Positions 18,983 to 27,651 of a DNA stretch of 33,848 nucleotides are shown here, in pieces (the stretch's first letter is position 1; each line of letters starts with the position of its first letter). A program made the position numbers and the translations under genes. Under the pieces are notes generated by a model. That model was not told the origin of the DNA, searched no databases, and saw nothing but the letters and a program-made list of their open reading frames with translations. Origin of the DNA: Thermodesulfovibrio sp. (GTDB lineage Bacteria; Nitrospirota; Thermodesulfovibrionia; Thermodesulfovibrionales; Thermodesulfovibrionaceae); the NCBI GenBank assembly GCA_025060075.1, contig JANXCZ010000068.1:1-33848 (forward strand), read 5' to 3'.

Positions 18983-19396
18983 TCATTTTTTGATAGGTTC
19001 CTTAAAGCTGTATCTTTCATCTTCAAGAAGGATTTGAACTCCTATTTTTTTTATCTTGTTAATAACAAATGGTGACTTAAGATTGGCAGCCACACCTTCA
19101 TCATTATATTTAAGCAATGATACATATATTTCAAGCTCATCTTCGGATTTAGCCTCTAAAACAGAGACAATCTCATCACTTAGTTCAAATCCATAGTTTG
19201 GAAAATACTGAAAAGGCGATACAATAAGCATGGCAACATCAGTATCATCTATGGAAATAAGCCACTTTACTGGTCCAATGAGGTCTTTTATTATAAATCT
19301 ATTAAATGGAACTCCAGGAATACCAAAGGGAAAGAATATTACTTCATTTTCATCAATATGAAGCTCACCAAATCTCTCAGATTTAATTGTTATCAT
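18983..19396 (-). CDS. fliW: Flagellar assembly factor FliW
   Basis: FliW binds free flagellin and also sequesters CsrA, so flagellin translation follows export in a partner-switch. It has 137 residues, close to the usual 130-150. Recognisable segments are GIPGVPFNRFII near residue 27, the WLISIDDTDVAMLIVSPF strand region, and NLKSPFVINKIKKIGVQ with ILLEDERYSF near the C-terminus. It overlaps the end of csrA by 14 bases, the standard csrA-fliW pairing. The flagellin gene that would be the target is not in this window. Confidence 0.93.
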   Translation of the reverse strand: MITIKSERFGELHIDENEVIFFPFGIPGVPFNRFIIKDLIGPVKWLISIDDTDVAMLIVSPFQYFPNYGFELSDEIVSVLEAKSEDELEIYVSLLKYNDEGVAANLKSPFVINKIKKIGVQILLEDERYSFKEPIKK

Positions 19397-19682
19397 GGTA
19401 TTCTCCTGTGTTATGAGATTCTATAGGATTTTTTATCTCGGGATTAGAGGAAGAAGCTTTGGTTTTTTTTATCAAATCATCAATTTTTAATTCTTTTGCT
19501 GTTTTTAATGCTTCTATATTGCTTTCTTTAAGCTTTTCATAGAGTTCTTCTCTGAGGATTATTACTCCCTTTGGAGCTTCAATTCCAACTTTAACTTGTG
19601 AGCCATCAACCTCCACAATTTTTACAATAATATCTTCACCTATTCTTATTGACTGTCCTGTCTTTCGTGTAAGAATCAGCAA
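19383..19682 (-). CDS. csrA: Carbon storage regulator CsrA, long form
   Basis: RNA-binding post-transcriptional repressor that recognises GGA-containing leaders. The frame starts at TTG 19682-19680 with GGAG about 8 bases upstream; the protein begins MLILTRKTGQSIRIGEDI, the usual start. The core also has VKVGIEAPKGVIILREELYEKL, including the RNA-contact LRE. At 99 residues it is longer than the 61-residue enterobacterial and 74-residue Bacillus forms. The extra tail (about residues 60-99, KLKESNIEALKTAKELKI onward) begins as a helix where FliW is known to dock in FliW-bearing species, then becomes polar and probably disordered. It lies 43 bases after flgL and overlaps fliW. Confidence 0.93.
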   Translation of the reverse strand: MLILTRKTGQSIRIGEDIIVKIVEVDGSQVKVGIEAPKGVIILREELYEKLKESNIEALKTAKELKIDDLIKKTKASSSNPEIKNPIESHNTGEYHDNN

Positions 19683-19725
19683 TTGTGAATCTCCAAAAAT
19701 AGTTATGCTTTATGATAACAAAAAA

Positions 19726-21159
19726 TCATTTTAAAAAATCAAAGAGATTACTACCAAAGAAGTTAGTAAGAGTAACTCTCATTGCTTGAAGAACTGTCAT
19801 TCTTTGATTAAGTTTTGAGATAGCCTCAAGAGCATCAGCATCTTGGTCATTTGAAAGACTTTGATTTGTGTTTGTTTTTAATTCAAGATTATAATAAGTG
19901 GTAGTTTCAATTTTATTAAGTCTTGCTCCTATTATTGATTGCTGTCTGTAAAGTTTTTCTGCAATTTTGTCAAAGTAGTCTACTGCTTTCTGAATTCTTC
20001 CTTGATCATTATTTAGGAGAGCAACTTTAAGAAAATGAAGAGCTCTAATATAGTAGTTTTCATTAAGATAGTTATTATTAAAACTGTAGTAGTTTGGATC
20101 ATTTGGATCTGTTATGTAGTTATAGCCATTTATGTTTCCTTCAAGGCTCATGGCTGAAAAGCCAGCTTCAGGATTATATGAAAGGAGATTAAGTCCTGTA
20201 TCAGGATTATCTTGTGTATTCACGTTAATTCTTATTTTATCAGACTTTCCATTAGGCACACTGTTTATTACAATTCTATAGTCATCGGGATCAGTAGGAT
20301 TTTTCTTTACATTTACCACCCATGCTTTAACATAATTACCAGCTTGAGAGTTTATAGCATCTTTTATATCATTAAGAGATGATCCTTGAGAAATTGTAAC
20401 GGATATTGATTCATTTTCTCCAAGTTTTATTGATAGAGTTCCTCCATTAGCCGTAACTGTTACTAATGGATCATTTATTGCTCCAGTTGAAGGCTGTCTC
20501 ATAAGTAAAGCAGAAAAAGGATCTACATCATGTAGCTGTGTTCCTAAGATTGTAACTGTCTGATTATAGGGCGTAAAAACCTTTATATCTCTGTAAGGAT
20601 CAGAGGCGTCAACTTGATATGTAAAGAACTCTGTTGCAGGAAGATTTACTGCAACATCAAGAAAGAAGCTTATATCAAGATATTGAAGATTTGTATCAGA
20701 CTCATAAATACCTGTTGATGTATTAACAGGTGGATTATCAGCTTTATAGCCACCAAATACATATCTACCTGATACTTTAGTATTTATTGTTTCAATACTG
20801 CGCTGAATTAAGGTATCAACTTCTTGTGCCAATGCAACTCTATTTGTAGCAGAAAGTGTATCGGTTGAACCATTTACAGAATGCTCTTTTGCTTTTATTA
20901 TCATATTTTTCAGATCATTGATTGCGGTTTCAATAGAAGAGTTATAAATCTTTGCTACATCAATCACTCTTGCGTATTCGATAAGAGCAGAGATTTCCGT
21001 ATTATATTTGACTATTCGTGAAATAGCTACAGGATCATCACTTGGAGAAAGAATCCTTTTACCTGTTGAAAGTTGTTTTTGATATTTAAACATTTCCTCT
21101 ATATGTTTATTCATGTCATTTATAAAAGTTTTATATAAAAATCCGGTTGTAATTTTCAT
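19726..21159 (-). CDS. flgL: Flagellar hook-filament junction protein FlgL (HAP3)
   Basis: FlgL links the hook-proximal FlgK ring to the filament. Its 477 residues are flagellin-like at both ends: an N-terminal MKITTGFLYKTFINDMNKHI with STGKRILSPSDDPVAISR, and a C-terminal helix with NQRMTVLQAMRVTLTNFFG. It is longer than the 317-residue E. coli protein because of a large central domain. That domain includes a flagellin-hook-IN-like part (ISVTISQGSSLNDIKDAINS). GGAGG precedes the ATG by six bases. It follows flgK by 22 bases; FlgN would be its export chaperone. Confidence 0.93.
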   Translation of the reverse strand: MKITTGFLYKTFINDMNKHIEEMFKYQKQLSTGKRILSPSDDPVAISRIVKYNTEISALIEYARVIDVAKIYNSSIETAINDLKNMIIKAKEHSVNGSTDTLSATNRVALAQEVDTLIQRSIETINTKVSGRYVFGGYKADNPPVNTSTGIYESDTNLQYLDISFFLDVAVNLPATEFFTYQVDASDPYRDIKVFTPYNQTVTILGTQLHDVDPFSALLMRQPSTGAINDPLVTVTANGGTLSIKLGENESISVTISQGSSLNDIKDAINSQAGNYVKAWVVNVKKNPTDPDDYRIVINSVPNGKSDKIRINVNTQDNPDTGLNLLSYNPEAGFSAMSLEGNINGYNYITDPNDPNYYSFNNNYLNENYYIRALHFLKVALLNNDQGRIQKAVDYFDKIAEKLYRQQSIIGARLNKIETTTYYNLELKTNTNQSLSNDQDADALEAISKLNQRMTVLQAMRVTLTNFFGSNLFDFLK

Positions 21160-21181
21160 TTTTTACCTCCATATTTAATTT

Positions 21182-22831
21182 TTAACTTACCATATCAAAT
21201 AAAGTTGTCAGTATTTCATTAGCAACTCTTATTACTCGGGCTGATGCTTCATACATTTTTTGGTATTTTATGAGATTGATTGCTTCCTCATCCAAACTTA
21301 CACCAGATAAGCTCTGTCTTCTTTTTTCCATTTCTTCAACAAGAGCCTGTTGGAAGCTTTTTTGTGTTTTAGCACTTAATGAGTAAACTCCTACTTCAGA
21401 AACTATCTCTCTGTAAAAATCTACTGCAGTTGCATTTCCAATAATCCTGCTGTTTATCAGTGAATATATTGCTCTTGCGTTTTCATTATCCATTACTCCA
21501 CTGTTTGGATCATTAGGATTATTTTTAGCGGCAGCTATTTTTTGAATATCTGTTATTGCAACATTGAATAATAATGCAGAATGTTGCTTTATTTGAAAGT
21601 TGAAGTTAAGATTGTTATCAGGATTTTTTATTGTAATTTCTATACCATTGAAGCTTAATTTATAGTATGTGTCTGTTCCATCTGTCCATGAAGTTACTGT
21701 AAGAGTTACAAAAGAGGATGTTGTGTTGTCTGTTACTGTCCAGTTTGTACCATCAAACTGAATTTGATATTCATTGTATGTATTTGCATTTATATTGTTA
21801 ATTTTAAAAATTATGTCAGAGTATGGAGATATTGGAGGAGATATAATATTTAAATCATAGAGTTGCCCGAAAAAGTTATTTCCAGTTGAGCCATCAAGTC
21901 CATAGCCTCTTCTATGTTGAGCATTTACTGCCTCTGTTAAGTCAAATACAAGCATATTGAGTTTATTCATATACTCAGGAATGGTAGAATCTCTAAGGTC
22001 TATCTCTGCCTTTAACTTTCCACCATAAATTAAATTTGTAACATCAATACTTCCTGAAACAGTCTCAATAGTAAATCTCATATTTTGATTCATGTCAAGT
22101 CCAACATTTAAATGATAAACCCTTCCTCCATCAACCATAGGCATTCCACCAAGTAATATAGAGTATCTTCCTGCATTGTCCTCAAAATATGTTATTTGTA
22201 CGATGTCATTAAGTCTTTTTACGATGTTTTCCCTTTGGTCTTTAGCATCAAGAGAACCGGGACTTGCTGCAATCTTTTCATTAAGCTCGTTTATTTGATT
22301 AACATATTTATTTATCTGGTCAATAAGATTTCGTGTATCGTTATATATTTCTTGTCTTTCATCAATTAAAGATTTATATGAGAGATTTAATCTTTCAGCT
22401 AGATAGTTTGCCTTATCAATAAGAAGAGCTCTTTCCGCTGTTCCTGATGGATTTTGGCTTAACTCTTGCCAAGCATTAAAAAAATCATTTATGGAGTTAC
22501 TAAGAGCAATATCAGAGGCTTCATTAAAGATATGTTCTAATCTAAGCATTCCATTGTATACTACATCCCAATAGGCAAGATTTGAACTTTCTGTTTTAAG
22601 CTGAAGCTCTATAAAAGAGTCATACATCCTTCTTATGTCAACAATTTTTACTCCTCTTCCACCAACTCCTGCAATGCTTGCAGTACTTGATGGCATGTTC
22701 TGAAAAATCACATCTTGTCTTGAATATCCCTCTGTAGAGGCATTTGCTATGTTGTGAGAGACAACCTCAAGAGCTTTCTGATAGGTGAGAACTCCTGTTT
22801 TCCCAATGTCAAAGAGAGCTGTAAGGCTCAT
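21182..22831 (-). CDS. flgK: Flagellar hook-associated protein FlgK (HAP1)
   Basis: FlgK forms the first junction ring between hook and filament. It has 549 residues, close to the E. coli 547. The N-terminus ALFDIGKTGVLTYQKALEVV with HNIANASTEGYSRQDV is the rod/hook/HAP signature. GVGGRGVKIVDIRRMYD and FFNAWQELSQNPSGTAER are typical FlgK blocks. The C-terminal helix has SGVSLDEEAINLIKYQKMYEAS and ends VANEILTTLFDMV. A central surface domain is at about residues 320-420. The ATG follows the flgN stop directly, with GGAGG inside the flgN end, so the two are coupled. Confidence 0.95.
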   Translation of the reverse strand: MSLTALFDIGKTGVLTYQKALEVVSHNIANASTEGYSRQDVIFQNMPSSTASIAGVGGRGVKIVDIRRMYDSFIELQLKTESSNLAYWDVVYNGMLRLEHIFNEASDIALSNSINDFFNAWQELSQNPSGTAERALLIDKANYLAERLNLSYKSLIDERQEIYNDTRNLIDQINKYVNQINELNEKIAASPGSLDAKDQRENIVKRLNDIVQITYFEDNAGRYSILLGGMPMVDGGRVYHLNVGLDMNQNMRFTIETVSGSIDVTNLIYGGKLKAEIDLRDSTIPEYMNKLNMLVFDLTEAVNAQHRRGYGLDGSTGNNFFGQLYDLNIISPPISPYSDIIFKINNINANTYNEYQIQFDGTNWTVTDNTTSSFVTLTVTSWTDGTDTYYKLSFNGIEITIKNPDNNLNFNFQIKQHSALLFNVAITDIQKIAAAKNNPNDPNSGVMDNENARAIYSLINSRIIGNATAVDFYREIVSEVGVYSLSAKTQKSFQQALVEEMEKRRQSLSGVSLDEEAINLIKYQKMYEASARVIRVANEILTTLFDMVS

Positions 22832-23275
22832 TTATGCCTCCATTGAAAGATTCTCTTTTGCTTTAATACCAAAGGTCTCAAGAAATTTGATTGCAGTTGC
22901 TATATGGACAATGGAACGATCAATAAGTTGTTCATTTATTCTTTGAATCTCTGAGATGGCATCTAATATGGTTTTCATGGTATGATAAAGCTCATTTAAA
23001 TGTCTTATTTCAGGAGATTCATTTTTTGTATTGTTTATAATTTCAGAAAGACTCATATTTTCCATACCATTTTTTTTAAGAAGCTTTATTCTTTCCTCTT
23101 CCCATAAAGAAAGCTTGGTAAGAATTTGTTGTTTTTCTGTTAAAACTTTTTCAAGCTCTACAGAGTTAAGTCCAACAATAGCATCTCTTTCCTCAGATAC
23201 TATTCTAAATAAAGTTTCAAGTAGAGCCTTTTCTTCTTTAAGAATTTCTATGAGCTCTTTATACAAGCTTGTCAA
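22832..23275 (-). CDS. flgN: Flagellar export chaperone FlgN
   Basis: FlgN is a cytoplasmic chaperone that delivers FlgK and FlgL to the type III export gate. It has 147 residues, almost all predicted as long amphipathic helices (LYKELIEILKEEKALLETLF and VELEKVLTEKQQILTKLS), as in the FlgN family. Sequence identity is low in this family, so position between flgM and flgK carries much of the weight. The start is TTG at 23275 with GGAGG six bases upstream; it overlaps flgM by 17 bases. Confidence 0.88.
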   Translation of the reverse strand: MTSLYKELIEILKEEKALLETLFRIVSEERDAIVGLNSVELEKVLTEKQQILTKLSLWEEERIKLLKKNGMENMSLSEIINNTKNESPEIRHLNELYHTMKTILDAISEIQRINEQLIDRSIVHIATAIKFLETFGIKAKENLSMEA

Positions 23276-23558
23276 CTAAAGCCTCCTTAATTATTTTTCC
23301 AGCAATTTCACTTCCTCTTATTTCATATGTACCTGAGTTTATAGCATTTTTAAGTTCTTCTACTCTGTCTGTTCTTATATCAGGTAAGTTGCTTACTTCT
23401 ACCATTAATCTTGCTATATTTTTAGCTGCTTCAGATAATGTAACTTGATCTTTTGTAAGAACCTCTTCGCTTCTTTCAGGAGCTTTACCGTGAGATTTTT
23501 CCGGAGCTATCTGTGTATTTGGTGCTATGCCATCTATTCTTATTGGTCCACCTATCAT
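23259..23558 (-). CDS. flgM: Anti-sigma-28 factor FlgM
   Basis: FlgM holds sigma-28 (FliA) inactive until the hook-basal body is complete and FlgM is exported. It has 99 residues, the usual size. The N-terminal half is polar and disordered-looking (GGPIRIDGIAPNT). The C-terminal half has the conserved helices DQVTLSEAAKNIARLM, DIRTDRVEELKNAINSGTYE and IAGKIIKEALVDKL that contact sigma-28. AAGGAGGTG precedes the ATG. It lies 26 bases after flgJ. Its presence implies a sigma-28 tier for late genes that lie outside this window. Confidence 0.92.
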   Translation of the reverse strand: MIGGPIRIDGIAPNTQIAPEKSHGKAPERSEEVLTKDQVTLSEAAKNIARLMVEVSNLPDIRTDRVEELKNAINSGTYEIRGSEIAGKIIKEALVDKLV

Positions 23559-23584
23559 TTATAACACCTCCTTCTTAAGTTTGC

Positions 23585-24313
23585 TTATATAATCGTCGCT
23601 TTTTGGTAATATTTTAATGCTGTAAAAGGATTTATAGGTTTTCCCTCTTTTCTTACTTCAAAATGTAGATGAGGACCAGTTGTTCTTCCAGTTGAACCTG
23701 AAAGAGCAATCACTGTCTGAGGAGACACGTTATCTCCTGTTTTAACAAGATTTTTTGAGTTATGGGCATATAATGTCTGAATTCCATTTTCATGCTCTAC
23801 TAAAACAAAGTTTCCATATGTTTCACTATAACCAGAGTAGACAACCTTTCCAGATAAGACAGGTCTAATTTCTGTACCTTCAGGAACTGCTATATCTATT
23901 CCATTATGATGTTTTAGCTTTCCATCTATTGGATCAGTTCTTAATCCAAAGTATGATGTTATTTTACCTAATACAGGCAAAGAAATTTTATTTTGTAGAT
24001 TAAATTTTTTGTCTTTTTCTTCCTTGTCTAAGCTTGGTTTTAATTCAATCTTTTGGTTTTTTGAAATGCTGTTTAGGAAGTTATTATTTTCTGTTAAGAA
24101 TCTTCCGATGCCTATATCCCTTTCAGCCATCATCTCTGCTATTTGAGGGACAATGGCAGTCATGTAAGTAGAAGATGTTCTTCCCTCATAAAAGGAAGTA
24201 TTTGCTAACATAACCTTTAAAAGCTCAGTAAGAAATAATGTTTCTATCTTTTTTGAAAGCTCTCTTGTTTCTATTGAATTATTAAATTTATCTGCATTAA
24301 CTTTTTCTATCAT
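23585..24313 (-). CDS. flgJ: FlgJ-type rod-cap protein fused to an M23 peptidoglycan endopeptidase
   Basis: The 242-residue protein has an N-terminal FlgJ rod-binding domain (about 15-75): LFLTELLKVMLANTSFY, then SSTYMTAIVPQIAEMMAERDI. A linker follows to about residue 113. Residues about 115-235 are an M23/LytM metallopeptidase: TSYFGLRTDPIDGK, HHNGIDIAVPEGTEI with the zinc HxxxD, LYAHNSKN, and TGPHLHFEVRKEGKPINP with the zinc HxH. All expected ligands are present, so it should be active. In gammaproteobacteria the second domain is a glucosaminidase; here the wall-opening activity would cut peptide cross-links instead. It has no signal peptide and would leave through the flagellar exporter. 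It lies 7 bases after flgI. Confidence 0.92.
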   Translation of the reverse strand: MIEKVNADKFNNSIETRELSKKIETLFLTELLKVMLANTSFYEGRTSSTYMTAIVPQIAEMMAERDIGIGRFLTENNNFLNSISKNQKIELKPSLDKEEKDKKFNLQNKISLPVLGKITSYFGLRTDPIDGKLKHHNGIDIAVPEGTEIRPVLSGKVVYSGYSETYGNFVLVEHENGIQTLYAHNSKNLVKTGDNVSPQTVIALSGSTGRTTGPHLHFEVRKEGKPINPFTALKYYQKATII

Positions 24314-24320
24314 TTTTACC

Positions 24321-25427
24321 TCACATTAATACTAAATCAGCCTTTAAAGCACCTGATGTTTTAAGGGCTTGAAGTATTGATATTAGATCCTTAGGAGTAA
24401 CTCCCAGAGCATTCAATGCACGGACAAGTTCTCCGACTGTTGAACCCTTGACTTCAACAAGAGATGCTTGTTTTTCCTCTGCTTTTATTTCTGTTCTTGG
24501 AACAGACTGTGTTGTTGCTCCTCTTGGAGCCAACGTAGGAGGCTGAATTACTTCAGGTGTTTCTTTTATTGTAATTGTTAAACCACCATGAGCAAGAGCA
24601 ACTGGTGATATTCTTACGTTAGAACCAATAACAACTGTGCCTGTTCTTTCATTTATAACTACACGGGCAGGAACATCAGTATAAACTTCAATTCTTTCTA
24701 CTTCAGCCATGAAATCAACTACATTTCCTCTGTAATTTGATGGAACAATGATTGATATTGTTGATGGATCTAAAGCTTTTGCAATTGAAGATTTAAAAAC
24801 TTCATTTATTTTTTCCGCTATATTTTTAGCAGTAGTTATATCTGGAAACTGTAAAAGAAGTTGAAGTTCACTCTTTGTATTAAGATTAACAGGAACGCTT
24901 TTTTCTACAATAGCTCCCTCTGGAATGTAACCAACATTTTGATGATTTTTAACTGTCTGGGCTGCTCTTCCTGCAGCTATAAATCCACCAATTGATATTG
25001 GTCCTTGAGCTAAGGCATATACCTCACCATCAGGTCCTAAAAGTGGAGTAAGTAAAAGAGTTCCTCCTTGAAGGGATTTGGCATCTCCTATTGAAGATAC
25101 TTGGACATCTATTTTTGTTCCAGGTTTTACATTAGTAGGAAGCTTTGCAGTAACCATTACTGCAGCTACATTTTTAACTTTTCCCTTTAGATCTCTAACA
25201 TTTACAGTAATTCCCATTCTGCTTAACATATTTGCAATTGGTTGATAAAGATATGTTCCGTCTTTGTCGCCTGTTCCGTTTAATCCTACTACAAGTCCAT
25301 AACCTACAAGCTGATTTTCTCTAATTCCTGACCAATTAGCTATATCCTTTATTCTCTCGGCATAGGAATTTGTTGTAAGGAAAAACAAAAGAATTAAGGC
25401 TAAAATATTTTTGAATAAAAACCTCAT
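24321..25427 (-). CDS. flgI: Flagellar P-ring protein FlgI
   Basis: FlgI forms the P-ring around the rod in the peptidoglycan layer, which marks a Gram-negative flagellum. It has 368 residues, standard length. A cleavable signal peptide (MRFLFKNILALILLFFLTTN, cleavage after SYA) leads to ERIKDIANWSGIRENQLVGYGLVVGLNGTGD-type sequence. Other family blocks are NVAAVMVTAKLP, QVSSIGDAKSLQGGTLLLTPL, GFIAAGRAAQTV and ARVVINERTGTVVIGSNVRISP. The C-terminus holds LVRALNALGVTPKDLISILQ. GAGGAGG precedes the ATG by about ten bases. It follows flgH by 14 bases and needs FlgA as its assembly chaperone. Confidence 0.96.
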   Translation of the reverse strand: MRFLFKNILALILLFFLTTNSYAERIKDIANWSGIRENQLVGYGLVVGLNGTGDKDGTYLYQPIANMLSRMGITVNVRDLKGKVKNVAAVMVTAKLPTNVKPGTKIDVQVSSIGDAKSLQGGTLLLTPLLGPDGEVYALAQGPISIGGFIAAGRAAQTVKNHQNVGYIPEGAIVEKSVPVNLNTKSELQLLLQFPDITTAKNIAEKINEVFKSSIAKALDPSTISIIVPSNYRGNVVDFMAEVERIEVYTDVPARVVINERTGTVVIGSNVRISPVALAHGGLTITIKETPEVIQPPTLAPRGATTQSVPRTEIKAEEKQASLVEVKGSTVGELVRALNALGVTPKDLISILQALKTSGALKADLVLM

Positions 25428-25441
25428 ATCTTGTACCTCCT

Positions 25442-26161
25442 CTAAAAGGGCCAGATTTTATCAAGAAATCTTACAAGCCATCCCTGAGACTGTTTGTCTC
25501 CAATACTTCCTTCACCTACAAGATATATTTGCGCATCTGCCACATACTGACTTAGAACTGTATTATTTTGACTTATATCATCTGGCCTTATTATTCCTCT
25601 TAAAACCAGAATTTCCTTTTCATTATTTACAATAATCTCCTTTCTTGATTCAATGACCAGATTTCCGTTTGGTAATACTTCAACCACCTTAGCAGTAATT
25701 GTTCCTATTATATTTCCTGTTCTTGCCGTATCTCCACTTCCTTTAAAGTTACTTGTTGCAGAGCCCTTTACTGAGGGGGAGAAAACATTTCCTGCTTTGT
25801 AAAAGCCATTTATAATTGGAAGATTTTGAATATTAAAGTCTGTATTCATTCCAAAGAATGTATCGAATCCATAGTCTGTTGAAGAGTTTCTTGATGCAGT
25901 AGTTGATGCAGTTTTTTTAGCTGAAGTAGACTCATTTATTATTATGGTTACAAGGTCATTTACTCTACGAGCTTTTTTGTCTTCATAAAGAGAGGCTCTG
26001 TTTGTCCATAAAGAACCTTCGGTTTTAGTTTGAGCTTGAGAGATTTCTGGATAGTACTTTGGAGGCATTCCTGCCTCTTTAATCTCTCTTATTTCTTTGA
26101 GTTCAGAGGAACATGAAATAAGAAAGAATATAAAAATACTTAATAAAATTAATTTTTTCAT
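25442..26161 (-). CDS. flgH: Flagellar L-ring lipoprotein FlgH
   Basis: FlgH is the outer-membrane L-ring subunit. It has 239 residues with a lipoprotein signal (MKKLILLSIFIFFLISC), where LISC is the lipobox and Cys17 the acylated residue. Core motifs are SLWTNRASLYEDKKARRVND, DLVTIIINESTSAKKTAST, and GTITAKVVEVLPNGNLVIES. The C-terminal part has EKEILVLRGIIRPDDIS and VADAQIYLVGEG. The ATG overlaps the flgA stop by four bases. Lnt, encoded in the same window, would acylate it. Confidence 0.96.
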   Translation of the reverse strand: MKKLILLSIFIFFLISCSSELKEIREIKEAGMPPKYYPEISQAQTKTEGSLWTNRASLYEDKKARRVNDLVTIIINESTSAKKTASTTASRNSSTDYGFDTFFGMNTDFNIQNLPIINGFYKAGNVFSPSVKGSATSNFKGSGDTARTGNIIGTITAKVVEVLPNGNLVIESRKEIIVNNEKEILVLRGIIRPDDISQNNTVLSQYVADAQIYLVGEGSIGDKQSQGWLVRFLDKIWPF

Positions 26162-26835
26162 AGCGATACCCTCACTTTATCTTTTTCAATTAATTTGCCT
26201 GCAATTTCTTTGCCAGTCGCAAGACATTGTACACGAACCTTTTCACCGACTGTAGCGTCAACTTTTAGAACACCTTCCGTTACTATCATGACTTGTCCTG
26301 TATCTACTATTACATTTACTATGCTACCTTTTTTTACAGGAATATCACTGTAAAGATAATCTTCTTTTATTATCAGTCCCTTGACAAGAGTTTTTTTGAC
26401 GACTTTTCCTAATATCAAATCTTTGTCTGTAATCGCTCCAGTAGGAAGTTTACTTAATGGATATTTTATTTCCATTATCTTTTCTTCAGTGATTATCTCA
26501 CCTTTTTTGAGAGGTATTTGATTGACATATACCTTAGTTAAGACTTCATAATTTGAAACTGCTCTGTAGTGGCTACTGCCGCATTTAAAGGTAAACTCTA
26601 CTGAGCTTGGTCTTTTAATCTCGCGAATTTTTAGGTTTTCAGGGATGCATTTTTCCTTAGGTTCATATCCTATAAACTTTATCTGTCCGATAAGAACTTC
26701 TGTAGCAATAGGCGATTTTTTTAGCTCATTTGCAAGAAGATTAGAAAGTAAATTTTTATCAAAAGCAAAAACATAACAAGAAAAAGTAAAATTTAAACTA
26801 ATGATTAAAGATATTAAAAACACTCTTCTTTTCAT
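26158..26835 (-). CDS. flgA: P-ring assembly chaperone FlgA
   Basis: FlgA is a periplasmic chaperone for FlgI assembly. It has 225 residues with an N-terminal signal peptide (MKRRVFLISLIISLNFTFSC, ending near YVFA). The C-terminal half is a SAF-type domain: RAVSNYEVLTKVYVNQIPLKKGEII, then KVVKKTLVKGLIIKEDYL and GSIVNVIVDTGQVMIVTEGV. The last part, DATVGEKVRVQCLATGKEI, is the usual FlgA end. SC in the signal is not in a good lipobox, so soluble export is preferred. Only a weak ribosome site (AAGAA) precedes ATG at 26835; it is 15 bases after flgG. Confidence 0.93.
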   Translation of the reverse strand: MKRRVFLISLIISLNFTFSCYVFAFDKNLLSNLLANELKKSPIATEVLIGQIKFIGYEPKEKCIPENLKIREIKRPSSVEFTFKCGSSHYRAVSNYEVLTKVYVNQIPLKKGEIITEEKIMEIKYPLSKLPTGAITDKDLILGKVVKKTLVKGLIIKEDYLYSDIPVKKGSIVNVIVDTGQVMIVTEGVLKVDATVGEKVRVQCLATGKEIAGKLIEKDKVRVSL

Positions 26836-26850
26836 AAGATTCTTCTTAGT

Positions 26851-27639
26851 TTATCTTTTAAGTGCTGCTACTGTTTGTAACATCTCATCAGATGTCTGTA
26901 CAGCCTTAGAGTTAATATCAAAGGCTCTTTGAGCAATTATCATATTAGCAAGCTCTTCAACCACATTTACATTGGACATCTCTAAGAAACCTTGAACGAT
27001 TCTTCCTCTTCCTTCAGTTCCAGGAGCTCCAGTTGTTGGAGTTCCAGAGGCATCTGTTTCAAGGAAAAGATTTTTACCAATTGCCTGAAGTCCTCCTGGA
27101 TTAATAAATCTTGCAAGTTCAATAGTTCCAATCTGCACAGGTGCAACAGTTCCAGGTTGTAAGACTGTCACAGTTCCGTCAGCACCAATTGTTATCTTTA
27201 TTGCATCTGCTGGGACTGTTATACCAGGTTCAATTGGATAGCCATCATTTGTTACAATTCTTCCATCTCTGTCAATCCTAAAGTTTCCTGCTCTTGTATA
27301 GGCAATTGTTCCATCTGGAAGACTTACCTGAAAGAATCCATCTCCATCAATTGCTAAATCAAGGTCATTTCCTGTGTTTATGAGATCTCCTGTAGTAAAA
27401 AACTTTGCTACAGCTACAGGTCTTACACCAAGTCCAACTTGAATTCCAGAGGGATACTGAGTTCCATCATCAGATGGAGCTCCCGGATTAATAATATTCT
27501 GATATAGCAAATCCTGAAACTCTGCTCTTGATTTTTTAAATCCTGTGGTATTGATGTTTGCGAGATTATGGGATATAACATCAAGGTTTAGTTGTTGTGC
27601 ATACATTCCTGTTGATGCTGTAAAAAGAGATCTTAACAT
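26851..27639 (-). CDS. flgG: Distal rod protein FlgG
   Basis: FlgG builds the distal rod. It has 262 residues, as in E. coli (260). The N-terminus MLRSLFTASTGMYAQQLNLD with ISHNLANINTTGFKKSRAEF is the diagnostic rod-protein block. NTGNDLDLAIDGDGFFQVSLPDG and AYTRAGNFRIDRDGRIVTNDGYP are central motifs. The C-terminus EMSNVNVVEELANMIIAQRA with TSDEMLQTVAALKR completes the axial helix pair. AAAGGAGG precedes the ATG. It is 12 bases after flgF. Confidence 0.97.
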   Translation of the reverse strand: MLRSLFTASTGMYAQQLNLDVISHNLANINTTGFKKSRAEFQDLLYQNIINPGAPSDDGTQYPSGIQVGLGVRPVAVAKFFTTGDLINTGNDLDLAIDGDGFFQVSLPDGTIAYTRAGNFRIDRDGRIVTNDGYPIEPGITVPADAIKITIGADGTVTVLQPGTVAPVQIGTIELARFINPGGLQAIGKNLFLETDASGTPTTGAPGTEGRGRIVQGFLEMSNVNVVEELANMIIAQRAFDINSKAVQTSDEMLQTVAALKR

Positions 27640-27651
27640 AGTTTACCTCCT

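Noticed and set aside
19698-19720. Weak hairpin between flgL and csrA (GTTAT ... ATAAC)
   Set aside because: Only a 5-base A/T stem with no following T-run; too weak to call a terminator or operator.
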